Source of the DNA: Candidatus Sumerlaeota bacterium
Lineage (GTDB): Bacteria > Sumerlaeota > Sumerlaeia > MWCT01 > JAUWMI01
NCBI GenBank assembly: GCA_030613245.1
Contig: JAUWMI010000021.1
Span: forward strand, 1-64,000
DNA: 64,000 nt
Reading direction: 5' to 3'
Made by a program: the position numbers and the translations under genes
Notes under the pieces: generated by a model
Told to the model about the DNA's origin: nothing
What the model saw: the letters and a program-made list of their open reading frames with translations, nothing else
Databases searched by the model: none
Part shown: piece after piece, positions 8,736 through 16,267 of the stretch
Position numbering within the stretch: position 1 is the stretch's first letter
How the letters are laid out: each line of letters starts with the position of its first letter

Positions 8736-9830
8736 GTGCCATCACACGCAATTAAGCGCATTGCCTTGCTGACAGGGGGAGGCGATTGCCCGGGCCTGAA
8801 CGCCGTGATTCGCAGCGTGACAAAAACAGCGATGAATGACCACAACATTGAGGTCTTCGGGATCGAAGACGGCTTCCTCGGCCTGATTACTAACCGACTC
8901 CGCCTGTTACGCAACTCCGACGTGTCGGGCATTCTCAACATTGGAGGAACGATCCTCGGCACCTCGAACCGCGACGATCCGTTCCGATTCGTCCAAACCG
9001 AAAGTGGCCAGAAGGTGATTGGCGACGTCTCGGACACTGTCGTCAGTCATTACCACGAGCATAAGTTAGACGCACTGATATGCATTGGCGGTGATGGAAC
9101 CCTGGCGATTGCTAACAAATTCTCACAAAAAGGGCTGAACATCATCGGTATTCCGAAAACCATTGATAATGATCTTTGCGAAACTGACTACACCTTCGGA
9201 TTCAATTCCGCCGTGGCCGTGGCCATGGATGCTATTGACCGATTGCATACCACGGCATCGTCGCACCACAGGGTAATGGTTATTGAGGTGATGGGGCGCT
9301 ACGCCGGCTGGTTAGCCCTTGCAAGCGGTGTAGCGGGGGGCGGTGATATTATCCTTATTCCTGAAATTCCCTACGAGATTGACAGCATATGCCAGAACGT
9401 GCGGCAACGAAACGAGTACGGGAAACGCTTCAGCATCGTTGTCGTGGCTGAGGGGGCAAAGTCCAAAGGCGGCGAGATGGTTTTTCAAAAAGAAAGTGAG
9501 AAGCCCGAGGAGAGCCGCCTCGGCGGCGTTGGTAACGTTGTGGGAAGACAAATTGAGGAGTGCACGGAGATTGAAACACGGGTCACAGTGCTGGGACACC
9601 TCCAGCGCGGCGGCTCTCCTACTGCGTTTGACCGCCTGCTTGCGACCCGGTTCGGCCATCGCGCAGTGGAGATCCTCATGCAGCGCAAGTTCGGCCATAT
9701 GGTCGCCCTGAAAGGCACAGAAATTTTTCCCGTACCCATTGAAAAGGCCATCCAGCAGCTCAAGCTTGTTCCGCTGGATCATCCGCTTATTAAAGCCGCT
9801 CGTTCGGTTGGCACCTCTTTCGGCGACTAG
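8736..9830 (+). CDS. pfkA: 6-phosphofructokinase, probably ATP-dependent
   Basis: This enzyme phosphorylates fructose 6-phosphate to the 1,6-bisphosphate in glycolysis. I start it at the GTG at 8736, not further upstream, because AAGGAGG ends 5 nt before it and the protein then begins directly at the fold (IKRIALLTGGGDCPGLNAV). Length is 364 residues. Two positions decide the phosphate donor. GGDG (about 9087) has Gly where pyrophosphate enzymes have Asp. PKTIDND (about 9155) has Lys where E. coli ATP enzymes have Gly. From established family knowledge this Gly/Lys pair is found in ATP-using members of the mixed-substrate group, as in actinobacteria. Confidence 0.92.
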   Translation: MPSHAIKRIALLTGGGDCPGLNAVIRSVTKTAMNDHNIEVFGIEDGFLGLITNRLRLLRNSDVSGILNIGGTILGTSNRDDPFRFVQTESGQKVIGDVSDTVVSHYHEHKLDALICIGGDGTLAIANKFSQKGLNIIGIPKTIDNDLCETDYTFGFNSAVAVAMDAIDRLHTTASSHHRVMVIEVMGRYAGWLALASGVAGGGDIILIPEIPYEIDSICQNVRQRNEYGKRFSIVVVAEGAKSKGGEMVFQKESEKPEESRLGGVGNVVGRQIEECTEIETRVTVLGHLQRGGSPTAFDRLLATRFGHRAVEILMQRKFGHMVALKGTEIFPVPIEKAIQQLKLVPLDHPLIKAARSVGTSFGD

Positions 9831-9895
9831 CATAATTAATCAGCACAGAGAGCATCAGACTGCCATTTATCATAAACAAATAAAGGATGCGGCGT

Positions 9896-10603
9896 ATGGA
9901 AGCATACAAAAAGACATTTATAGATGTTCTGTTTAACTGTGGAGCGTTTCGCACGGGACAATTTAAGCTCAAGAGTGGCCGGATGTCTCCGTATTTTGTA
10001 AATGTGGGTGTGTTTAATTCAGGGACGCTGTTGCAAACGCTCGGCGAGGCCTATGCAGCTTCAATCCTGGATCACGTCACTGAAACGGGTTTCGACGTCG
10101 TGTTCGGCCCTTCATACAAAGGCATCCCAATTGCTCTCGCAACGACAATCGCATTACATGCGCATCATGGTGTGACCAAAGGGTGGGTTTTCGATCGCAA
10201 GGAAAGAAAAACCTACGGCGAGTTTACATCCGGCCAGACGGATGCAGATGCCGCCAGATCGTGCCTTGTTGGTGCGATGATCAAGCCAGGCATGCGCGTC
10301 GCTATCGTTGACGACGTGTTTACAACCGGTGGTACGAAATTGGATGTCGTGACACTCTTGCGTACTGCAGAACCCGAAGTCTCAATCCCGGCGCTTTTTA
10401 TCGCTGTTGACCGAATGGAGAAGGATGATAAAGGAAATTCGGCGATTGACGCGTTCGTTCAGAAAACCGGAATACCGGTTTATTCCATTGTGAATGTATA
10501 CGAAATTGTACAACATCTTTCTCAGAACGGTCGGATCAATTCAGAAACACAAGAAAGCATAGAGTCCTATCTACAGAAATACGGCTGTCCCCGTACGAGA
10601 TAG
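9896..10603 (+). CDS. pyrE: Orotate phosphoribosyltransferase PyrE
   Basis: PyrE joins orotate to PRPP to make OMP in pyrimidine synthesis. The PRPP-binding loop reads VAIVDDVFTTGGTK. The N-terminal region has GQFKLKSGRMSPYF, typical of the OMP-forming enzymes, and the centre has VFGPSYKGIP. I prefer the ATG at 9896 (235 residues) over the ATG at 9887, because AAAGGAT at 9882-9888 has normal spacing only to the later one. The gene follows pfkA by 65 nt on the same strand. No pyrimidine attenuator is obvious in that gap. Confidence 0.93.
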   Translation: MEAYKKTFIDVLFNCGAFRTGQFKLKSGRMSPYFVNVGVFNSGTLLQTLGEAYAASILDHVTETGFDVVFGPSYKGIPIALATTIALHAHHGVTKGWVFDRKERKTYGEFTSGQTDADAARSCLVGAMIKPGMRVAIVDDVFTTGGTKLDVVTLLRTAEPEVSIPALFIAVDRMEKDDKGNSAIDAFVQKTGIPVYSIVNVYEIVQHLSQNGRINSETQESIESYLQKYGCPRTR

Positions 10604-10666
10604 AACCCAAAAGGGCTGCTCGATCGCATCTCAACAAGCTCACGAAAAGGTGAAACAGCAACCATT

Positions 10667-10775
10667 GGCGATTTCATTCGCCGAAGCCTGGCGAAGGCGG
10701 ATGAAATCGCCCGTAAAGAAACGTTTAGGAGGGGAGCGCGAGGGGTGACCCTTTTTCCAAAGGGTCCCCCTCGCA
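10667..10775. repeat. Two-hairpin ~109-bp repeat, copy 1
   Basis: The first hairpin has arms GGCGATTTCAT / ATGAAATCGCC around a GC-rich core with CGCC/GGCG pairing. After a short AAAGAAACG spacer comes TTTAGGAGGGGAGC and a second hairpin, GCGAGGGG...CCCCTCGC with an internal ACCCTTT/AAAGGGT stem. A related copy lies at 13213-13320. It sits in the convergent gap between pyrE and rsmG and ends 1 nt before the rsmG stop codon. Confidence 0.75.
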
Positions 10776-10776
10776 A

Positions 10777-11541
10777 TTATGTAAAATTCTTGTTAATCCA
10801 CCCCAGGGGGCGTTTTGCAGGAATACCAGGACGCCGGGGATACTTTGTGGGAGTAGCCTCTTGCTTCTTGACGAAGAGCAACGTCCGCTGATGTTTCAGG
10901 TAAGGAAGACGGAAACTCTGCGTATTCTCCAGAACACCGCCTAGGGTTCTCAACACGCTTCTGACCGAGTCCATCTTCCGAGGAAAGGAACCCCCTTTGT
11001 AAACAATCAAGGTGCCTCCGATCGCAAGAAGCGGGAGACAGAGCTCCGCAAGCACGGCAAAAGGCGCCAGCGCACGCGTTGTAACGTAGCGAAACTGCTC
11101 GCGATAGTCAGGATTGCGGCCACACGCTTCTGCCCGCTCCGGGACAATCTCCACATTCTGTAGCTTCAGGAGAGCAACGAGGCAGCGCAAGAATTCGCAC
11201 TTCTTCTGATTCGATTCAATAAGCACGATTCGGTTGCGGGGATAAAGAAGTGCAAATGGTACACCCGGAAAGCCCGCGCCACTGCCTACATCAACAAGGC
11301 TGAAGCCTTTGGCTTGACCAAGCCGAATAAAGCGCAGTGGGCTTAACGAATCGAGGAAATGCTTGACCACAATCTCCTCATCGTCAGTTATGCGCGTCAA
11401 ATTGTGCTTCCTGTTTTCCTGCTTCAGGAACCGGAGATACTGGTAGAATTTCTTAGCCAGCGATACATTGTACGGCAGCCCAAAACCCCGAAACTGCTCC
11501 CGCATAAACACCGCAAAATCATCTGCCGTTTTAAATCTCAC
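10777..11541 (-). CDS. rsmG: 16S rRNA m7G527 methyltransferase RsmG (GidB)
   Basis: RsmG methylates N7 of G527 in 16S rRNA using SAM. The 254-residue protein has the SAM-binding motif LVDVGSGAGFPG near residue 85, the acidic ribose-binding IESNQKKCEF after it, and the family segment YVTTRALAPF. The last ~25 residues are basic. It lies upstream, in transcription order, of nothing obvious. mnmG, its usual neighbour in many bacteria, is on the same strand 1.9 kb away, with repeats and one DUF2007-like gene between, so an ancestral gid pair may have been split by insertions. Confidence 0.95.
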   Translation of the reverse strand: MRFKTADDFAVFMREQFRGFGLPYNVSLAKKFYQYLRFLKQENRKHNLTRITDDEEIVVKHFLDSLSPLRFIRLGQAKGFSLVDVGSGAGFPGVPFALLYPRNRIVLIESNQKKCEFLRCLVALLKLQNVEIVPERAEACGRNPDYREQFRYVTTRALAPFAVLAELCLPLLAIGGTLIVYKGGSFPRKMDSVRSVLRTLGGVLENTQSFRLPYLKHQRTLLFVKKQEATPTKYPRRPGIPAKRPLGWINKNFT

Positions 11542-11585
11542 AGAAGCCCGCCTGAAACTTAAAAGGATTTACGCTGATCAAATTG

Positions 11586-11613
11586 GTAGGGACAGATTAT
11601 AATCTGTCCCTAC
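11586..11613. repeat. GTAGGGAC-arm palindrome 3 (inner AGATTATAATCT)
   Basis: Arms GTAGGGAC and GTCCCTAC enclose AGATTATAATCT, a perfect 28-base palindrome. The arms differ from most family members by GGC to GAC, compensated on the other side. It lies 45 nt upstream of the rsmG start. A near copy is at 47060. Confidence 0.85.
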
Positions 11614-11699
11614 ATTACAGCCCGACGCAAAACATCATCACCGCATCTTTTTGTCCGCGATTATAAGCGTTGGGTGAATTGAACTGTTAGAAGTTCTTT

Positions 11700-11857
11700 A
11701 CCACGAAGAGCACGAAGGTCACGAAAGATTTTAGAGAACAAATCGTTTAATTCCAGGAGCCCCGGCCCAAGAACCCGATGAACTTCAATCGCACAACCAA
11801 TCACCCTGTTTGACAGTTCATCAGATTCCACTTCGTGTCCTTCGTGCACTTCGTGGT
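11700..11857 (-). repeat. 158-bp inverted-repeat element with GxxExxxY gene fragment, copy 1
   Basis: The ends are 26-base imperfect inverted repeats built from ACCACGAAG, GCACGAAGG and CACGAA (11700-11725 and 11832-11857). The interior, read on the minus strand from the ATG at 11849, encodes DELSNRVIGCAIEVHRVLG, the N-terminus of the GxxExxxY family, and then loses similarity, so the gene is a remnant. An element of the same length and about 90% identity is at 12607-12764. Weaker similarity continues on both sides of the 158 bp. Confidence 0.75.
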
Positions 11858-11935
11858 GTAATTGAGCAAACTTAAGAAACTGAGGAGCAGTAACCTAATT
11901 GCCGCTTATTGCACAGAGGTTGCTGTCCCCTTATT

Positions 11936-12529
11936 TCATAATTTCTTTCCTTTATGTTTTTTTGCCGCTTTGGCAACAGCGATCAGACTGTCGGCATTTC
12001 GCTCAAATCCGGGCAATTTCTCTACATCTTCTGCCCTGGGAATCATATAGGCTTTCCGTCCCGCCTCGAGAAAAATCCGCCGCGCCTCTGCCAACTTCAC
12101 CCAACTGTATCCTTGTTTATGCAAATAACGCTTCATGAAAAGTCCCAACAGACTGAGAACTACCCAATATATAATGCGGATCAAAAGTATAAAAATGATG
12201 ACCGGCGCTAAGTAGGACGAAATTAAAATAATCAACAAAGTCCAACGATAAAACTTGCGATGCCACCAACTCTCCTCACTTATATAGGATTCCCCACGCG
12301 CTATATCCTTGAGATCTTCTCTGGCCGATTCAGCGAATTGTCGTTTTACCTGAAGCTGAATTGGATTGGTAACCAGATTAAATCCAGCGCCTATTCGACC
12401 AACTCCAAATAGCTCCTGTACCCGTTCGTTTTTTGTAATGTACGGGATCTCAGCGTGTTCCAGCACGGACTTAGCAAGAAAAACTAACGCTGCATTCCCA
12501 GACTCAAAAACACACACCAATTTTTCCAT
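11936..12529 (-). CDS. DUF2007-like signal-transducing-type protein with membrane segment
   Basis: The N-terminal ~70 residues (EKLVCVFESG..., with 'LAKSVLEHAEIPYI') match the DUF2007 pattern, a small ferredoxin-like fold annotated as putative signal-transducing protein. A hydrophobic segment near residues 105-140 follows (two short helices), then a basic tail. I start at the ATG at 12529 because GAGG lies 5 nt before it; an ATG at 12547 is also in frame. Length is 197 residues. The gene is bracketed by two copies of the 158-bp element in direct orientation, like the cargo of a composite element. Another DUF2007-like protein is at 22475. Function is unknown. Confidence 0.6.
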   Translation of the reverse strand: MEKLVCVFESGNAALVFLAKSVLEHAEIPYITKNERVQELFGVGRIGAGFNLVTNPIQLQVKRQFAESAREDLKDIARGESYISEESWWHRKFYRWTLLIILISSYLAPVIIFILLIRIIYWVVLSLLGLFMKRYLHKQGYSWVKLAEARRIFLEAGRKAYMIPRAEDVEKLPGFERNADSLIAVAKAAKKHKGKKL

Positions 12530-12606
12530 AATAGCCTCTGATTTCATCCAACGATGAGATCACCGGCGCGATGGTGTCGAGTGAATTCCATTGTTGGCAA
12601 TTCTTT

Positions 12607-12764
12607 ACCACGAAGAGCACGAAGGTCACGAAGGATTTTAGAGAACAAATCGTTTGATTCCGGAAGCCCCGGCCCAAGAACCCGATGAACTTCAATCGCA
12701 CAACCAATCACCCTGTGTGACAGCTCATCAAACTTCACTTCGTGTCCTTCGTGCACTTCGTGGT
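12607..12764 (-). repeat. 158-bp inverted-repeat element with GxxExxxY gene fragment, copy 2
   Basis: Same structure as at 11700: 26-base imperfect terminal inverted repeats (12607-12632 and 12739-12764) around a GxxExxxY N-terminal remnant read on the minus strand from the ATG at 12756 (DELSHRVIGCAIEVHRVLG). Both copies have the same orientation and flank the gene at 11936-12529. Confidence 0.75.
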
Positions 12765-12909
12765 TTAAATAAACAAACTCAGGGGCAGTAAGGCTGTCCT
12801 CTTATTTCCTTACCGCGCAATCTCTGATTTTACAAACTACGAGCTTACGTAATTTGCCCTTCTGGAGTCAAGCGCATTCAATTCATTCGCCGAGATTCGA
12901 GGCTGGAGT

Positions 12910-12939
12910 GTAGGGGGTTTGATGAATCAAACCCCCTAC
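12910..12939. repeat. GTAGGGGG-arm palindrome 4 (inner TTTGATGAATCAAA)
   Basis: Arms GTAGGGGG and CCCCCTAC enclose TTTGATGAATCAAA with one central mismatch. The inner sequence differs from the other copies, but self-complementarity is kept. Confidence 0.85.
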
Positions 12940-13043
12940 AACGTTAAACAGCTTCCCCGCGTTTGCGGGCTTGGTGCCTTGGCGTGATGAAAAAAAATAT
13001 TCTCGCGCAAAGCCGCCAAGAGCGCAAAGGGCCTATTAGTAAA

Positions 13044-13071
13044 GTAGGGGCGTATTGCAATACGCCCCTAC
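13044..13071. repeat. GTAGGGGC-arm palindrome 5 (inner GTATTGCAATAC)
   Basis: A perfect 28-base palindrome, identical in core to the copies at 7544 and 8679. Confidence 0.88.
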
Positions 13072-13212
13072 AGTAAATCTACACATTCAACCCAAATTTT
13101 GCAGTAGAACTAATAAAAGCGGACTTCAAGAGTGCTAACTGAAAGAAGGAGAACCACAAGTGGCTTGAGTAAAGCATCTTAACGAACCCACGAAGAATGT
13201 AAATATACGCAT

Positions 13213-13320
13213 GTACAATTTCATCCGCCGAAGCCTGCCGAAGGCGGATGGAATTGTACCGAAAGAAAGGTTTAGGAGGGGAGCGCGAGGGGAACCCTTT
13301 TTCCAAAGGGTTCCCCTCGC
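13213..13320. repeat. Two-hairpin ~108-bp repeat, copy 2
   Basis: The layout is as at 10667. Hairpin one has arms GTACAATTTCATCCGCC and its complement GGCGGATGGAATTGTAC (one mismatch). Then come TTTAGGAGGGGAGC and hairpin two, GCGAGGGG...CCCCTCGC with internal ACCCTTT/AAAGGGT. The outer arm of hairpin one differs from copy 1 on both sides in a compensating way. Confidence 0.75.
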
Positions 13321-13349
13321 AAAAAAGAAAGGTCTTGGAAAAAATAGAA

Positions 13350-13374
13350 AGGGCGTATTGCAATACGCCCCTAC
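13350..13374 (-). terminator. Palindrome 6 acting as likely mnmG terminator
   Basis: Read on the minus strand, GGGCGTATTGCAATACGCCC forms a 10-bp stem followed directly by TTTCTATTTTTT, 24 nt after the mnmG stop. It belongs to the GTAGGGGC palindrome family, but the distal GTA arm has decayed into the T-tract, so the repeat looks co-opted as a rho-independent terminator. Confidence 0.6.
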
Positions 13375-13397
13375 AATGAATCTATTTATGACTTCCG

Positions 13398-15314
13398 TTA
13401 TCGCCGGACCTTCGACTTCTGCGATTGTGCTCTGGCGGGCTTGGCCGAACGTGTTTTTAAATAAATGAGCAGCACGGTCACATCCGCGGGATTGACACCT
13501 GATATTCGCGATGCCTGGCCAATGGAGCGAGGCCGAATTTGATTAAGCTTTTCCGCAGCCTCTTTACGCAATCCCTTGATCGCAGCATAGTCAATATCTT
13601 CGGGCAGCAGGGTTTGTTCGAGGCGCTTTGCCTGCTCAATCGCATCAGCCTGTTTGACAATGTAGCCAGCATACTTAATTGCAATCGTCACCTGCTCAAT
13701 GGCGCGCGGGTTATCGAGCGCACCCGCAAGTCCCAGAGACACCAGGTAGTCATACGTCACTTCAGGTCGCGCCAGGAATTGCGCCAGCGTGATGCTCTTT
13801 TCCATCATGCGCAATCCCAGCTCCTCCAAAGTTTTTTCGTTGAGCTCCGACCACTTCATTGGCGTAGATCGAAGCCGTTCGAGTTCGCGTTCAATTTGCT
13901 CCCGATAGCGACAGAACGCACTGTAGCGCTCCGAATCAATAAGACCCAATTTGTAGCCAAGCTCAGTGAGACGGAGATCAGCATTGTCCTGCCGCAGCAA
14001 CAGGCGATATTCCGCGCGAGAAGTAAACATCCGATACGGCTCGCGCGTGCCTTTTGTCACCAGATCGTCAATCATCACCCCAATGTAGGCGTCGGCGCGA
14101 GTAAGCACAATGGGTTCTTCACCTTTTATTTTCTGCGCAGCATTAATACCCGCCACCATGCCCTGAGCTGCCGCCTCTTCGTAGCCAGAGGTGCCATTGA
14201 TCTGGCCTGCAAGGAAAAGGCTTGGCAGGTCTTTAACCTCAAATGTAGGACCGAGCTGGGTCGGCGGCACAAAGGTGTATTCAATGGCGTAAGCAGGGCG
14301 GGTAGGGACCACCTGCTCCAGGCCCTTTATCGTGCGCATAAACCGAATCTGGACGTCTTCGGGGAGACTTGACGAAATGCCATTTGCATAAATCTCATTC
14401 GTATCTAATCCTTCGGGCTCCAGAAATATCTGATGGCGCTCCTTATCGGCAAACCGCATTACCTTATCTTCGATACTCGGGCAATAGCGCGGCCCAATCC
14501 CTACAATCTTCCCGCCATAGAGCGGCGAGCGATCCAGATTGTCGCGAATGATCCTGTGCGTCTCTGGATTTGTGTAGGTGATGTAACAAGGAACCTGCGG
14601 CCGGTTGATCCGTTCTGTAGTAAACGAAAATGGAGGAGGAGGTTCATCGCCTCGCTGAAGGTCCAGGCCGGAAAAGTCAATGGTCTTTGCATCAAGACGC
14701 GCTGGGGTGCCAGTCTTGAGACGTCCGAGTTCCAGCCCAAGCCTGCTAAGGCTGGATGATAGCGTGTCGCAACTAAACTCACCCGCGCGCCCTGCGGGAA
14801 ACGACTTCAGGCCAATATGAATCAAGCCATCCAGAAAAGTCCCTGTGGTTAAAATGAGGGCGCGGCAGCTGATCCGCGTGGCATACTGAAGCTCGATCTC
14901 CCATCCGCCTACATCCGTTGGATGTATATGTTCAACCATAGCCTGTCGTAAATTCAGGTTCGGAATTTGTTCCAGAAGTTGCTTCATCCACAGACTATAG
15001 GCGTGCTTATCCGCCTGGGCGCGTAAGGCACGCACCGCCGGGCCTTTACCGGTATTCAACATGCGAAACTGAATGCCAGTGGCATCAATGGCACACGCCA
15101 TGATCCCGCCCAGCGCGTCAATTTCTCGGACAAGATGTCCTTTAGCCAGACCACCAATCGCCGGATTGCACGACATTTGCGCAATGGCATCCAGATTGAT
15201 CGTCACCAGCAAGGTCTTCATGCCGAGCCGTGCTCCGGCGTATGCCGCCTCGCAGCCCGCATGACCTGCGCCAATAACTATCACATCATAATCCGGCTTC
15301 GGCCTGTGTGCCAT
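13398..15314 (-). CDS. mnmG: tRNA uridine-5-carboxymethylaminomethyl modification enzyme MnmG (GidA)
   Basis: MnmG is the FAD-dependent partner of MnmE that installs (carboxymethyl)aminomethyl groups at U34 of several tRNAs. The FAD-binding motif VIGAGHAGCEAA is at the N-terminus. NPAIGGLAKGHLVREID, EAAAQGMVAG and TSRAEYRLLLRQDNAD are family signatures. The last ~100 residues are the helical MnmE-interacting region. At 638 residues it has the full length of the long form. The stop is followed by a terminator-like palindrome. mnmE is not in the window. Confidence 0.96.
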   Translation of the reverse strand: MAHRPKPDYDVIVIGAGHAGCEAAYAGARLGMKTLLVTINLDAIAQMSCNPAIGGLAKGHLVREIDALGGIMACAIDATGIQFRMLNTGKGPAVRALRAQADKHAYSLWMKQLLEQIPNLNLRQAMVEHIHPTDVGGWEIELQYATRISCRALILTTGTFLDGLIHIGLKSFPAGRAGEFSCDTLSSSLSRLGLELGRLKTGTPARLDAKTIDFSGLDLQRGDEPPPPFSFTTERINRPQVPCYITYTNPETHRIIRDNLDRSPLYGGKIVGIGPRYCPSIEDKVMRFADKERHQIFLEPEGLDTNEIYANGISSSLPEDVQIRFMRTIKGLEQVVPTRPAYAIEYTFVPPTQLGPTFEVKDLPSLFLAGQINGTSGYEEAAAQGMVAGINAAQKIKGEEPIVLTRADAYIGVMIDDLVTKGTREPYRMFTSRAEYRLLLRQDNADLRLTELGYKLGLIDSERYSAFCRYREQIERELERLRSTPMKWSELNEKTLEELGLRMMEKSITLAQFLARPEVTYDYLVSLGLAGALDNPRAIEQVTIAIKYAGYIVKQADAIEQAKRLEQTLLPEDIDYAAIKGLRKEAAEKLNQIRPRSIGQASRISGVNPADVTVLLIYLKTRSAKPARAQSQKSKVRR

Positions 15315-15417
15315 TTTGATTATCCCAACGTCTTATTCGCAACCATACTCGTCATCTACCTTGACATGCACGGAAACCGGCAGGAAATTGCGCCTCTTTT
15401 TTTGTGGGCAGCACGCC

Positions 15418-16182
15418 TCAGCGATTCCTTCTCAGGCGGTACTTTACTACGCGCCAGATAAACACGAGGTTCCCGATAAGGTAGCGCCGCCACATGCGTC
15501 CAGGCTCAAGAATCAGACGAAACAACCATTCCAGGCCTGCCCTTCTCATCCACACCGGGGCACGAGCACGCTGGCCTGATACATATTCGAATAGCGCACC
15601 AACACACCAGCAAACCGGCACCTCAAGCGCGCTCCGATGGCTCGCCACCCACTTCTCCTGCCGGGGCACCCCCATTCCCACTACGAGAACATGAGGTTTT
15701 CCCTGCCGAATGACGTTAACAACCGCCTCGCTCTCCTCCTGGCCCAGAAAGCCGTGGTGCGTGCCAACCACTTGCAATGCCGGTAGCATGCCCTTCAATC
15801 GAGCTGCAGCAGCTTGCGTAATGCCGGGCTTTGAGCCGAGAAAGAAGAGCCGTATTCCACGCTCCGCGCACTTTCGGCAAAACTCCTCAAAAAAATCCCC
15901 CGCATTCACTCGTTCCGGCAGCGCTTGATGCAAGAAGCGCGACGCCCACACCACGGCCTGGCCATCCGCGTATACCAAATCCGCTTCATCAACGAGACGC
16001 GCATATTCCGCATCGTGAAAATAGCGATCAATGCACGCCGCGTTTACGTACGTCACCCACACCCGCTGTGTGTCTCTAGCCATCCGCAAAACTGCCTCGA
16101 CAAATTCTGGAGCAGTAATCTTTTGGATTTGTATGCCCAGAACCGTTGCACTGTCAGATGTGCTGTGAATGTCTGCTGTCAT
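15418..16182 (-). CDS. WecG/TagA/CpsF-family glycosyltransferase
   Basis: GT26 enzymes add N-acetylmannosamine or a related sugar to an undecaprenyl-PP-linked sugar at the inner face of the membrane, early in teichoic-acid, enterobacterial-common-antigen or exopolysaccharide synthesis. Visible signatures are VYADGQAVVW (catalytic Asp region), RLFFLGSKPG and VLVVGMGVPRQEKW. I start at the ATG at 16182, preceded by GAGG at 7 nt, giving 254 residues; longer in-frame starts add an unlikely Cys/Arg-rich tail. The C-terminus is basic, as in membrane-attached members. It lies downstream of an NDP-sugar reductase-like gene, which supports a surface-glycan role. The acceptor is unknown. Confidence 0.88.
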   Translation of the reverse strand: MTADIHSTSDSATVLGIQIQKITAPEFVEAVLRMARDTQRVWVTYVNAACIDRYFHDAEYARLVDEADLVYADGQAVVWASRFLHQALPERVNAGDFFEEFCRKCAERGIRLFFLGSKPGITQAAAARLKGMLPALQVVGTHHGFLGQEESEAVVNVIRQGKPHVLVVGMGVPRQEKWVASHRSALEVPVCWCVGALFEYVSGQRARAPVWMRRAGLEWLFRLILEPGRMWRRYLIGNLVFIWRVVKYRLRRNR

Positions 16183-16267
16183 CCTGCCTCGATCCGAATG
16201 CACCGAAAGTGCTAACCCGTAATTGGTGGCCATAATTGCAGCGCAACCAACTCGATTGAGTGCGCCT

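Larger units (their letters stand above)
12765..13397. other. Gene-free repeat region before mnmG 3' end
   Basis: No gene is seen. The interval holds three GTAGGGGC-family palindromes (12910, 13044, 13350) and the second two-hairpin repeat (13213). A degenerate 'cgcgcaaagccgccaagagcgcaaag' type stretch near 13003-13030, rich in GCAAAG and CCAAG units, resembles common short intergenic repeats. Confidence 0.6.

Noticed and set aside
11661-12756. Two intact-looking GxxExxxY genes (minus strand ATGs at 11849 and 12756)
   Set aside because: Only the first ~30 residues match the family; the family's core and conserved GxxExxxY motif are absent and the rest is read from the terminal repeat. They are remnants in a repeat.
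13539-14372. 277-codon plus-strand ORF antisense to mnmG
   Set aside because: Fully inside the highly conserved mnmG gene on the other strand; a codon-composition shadow.
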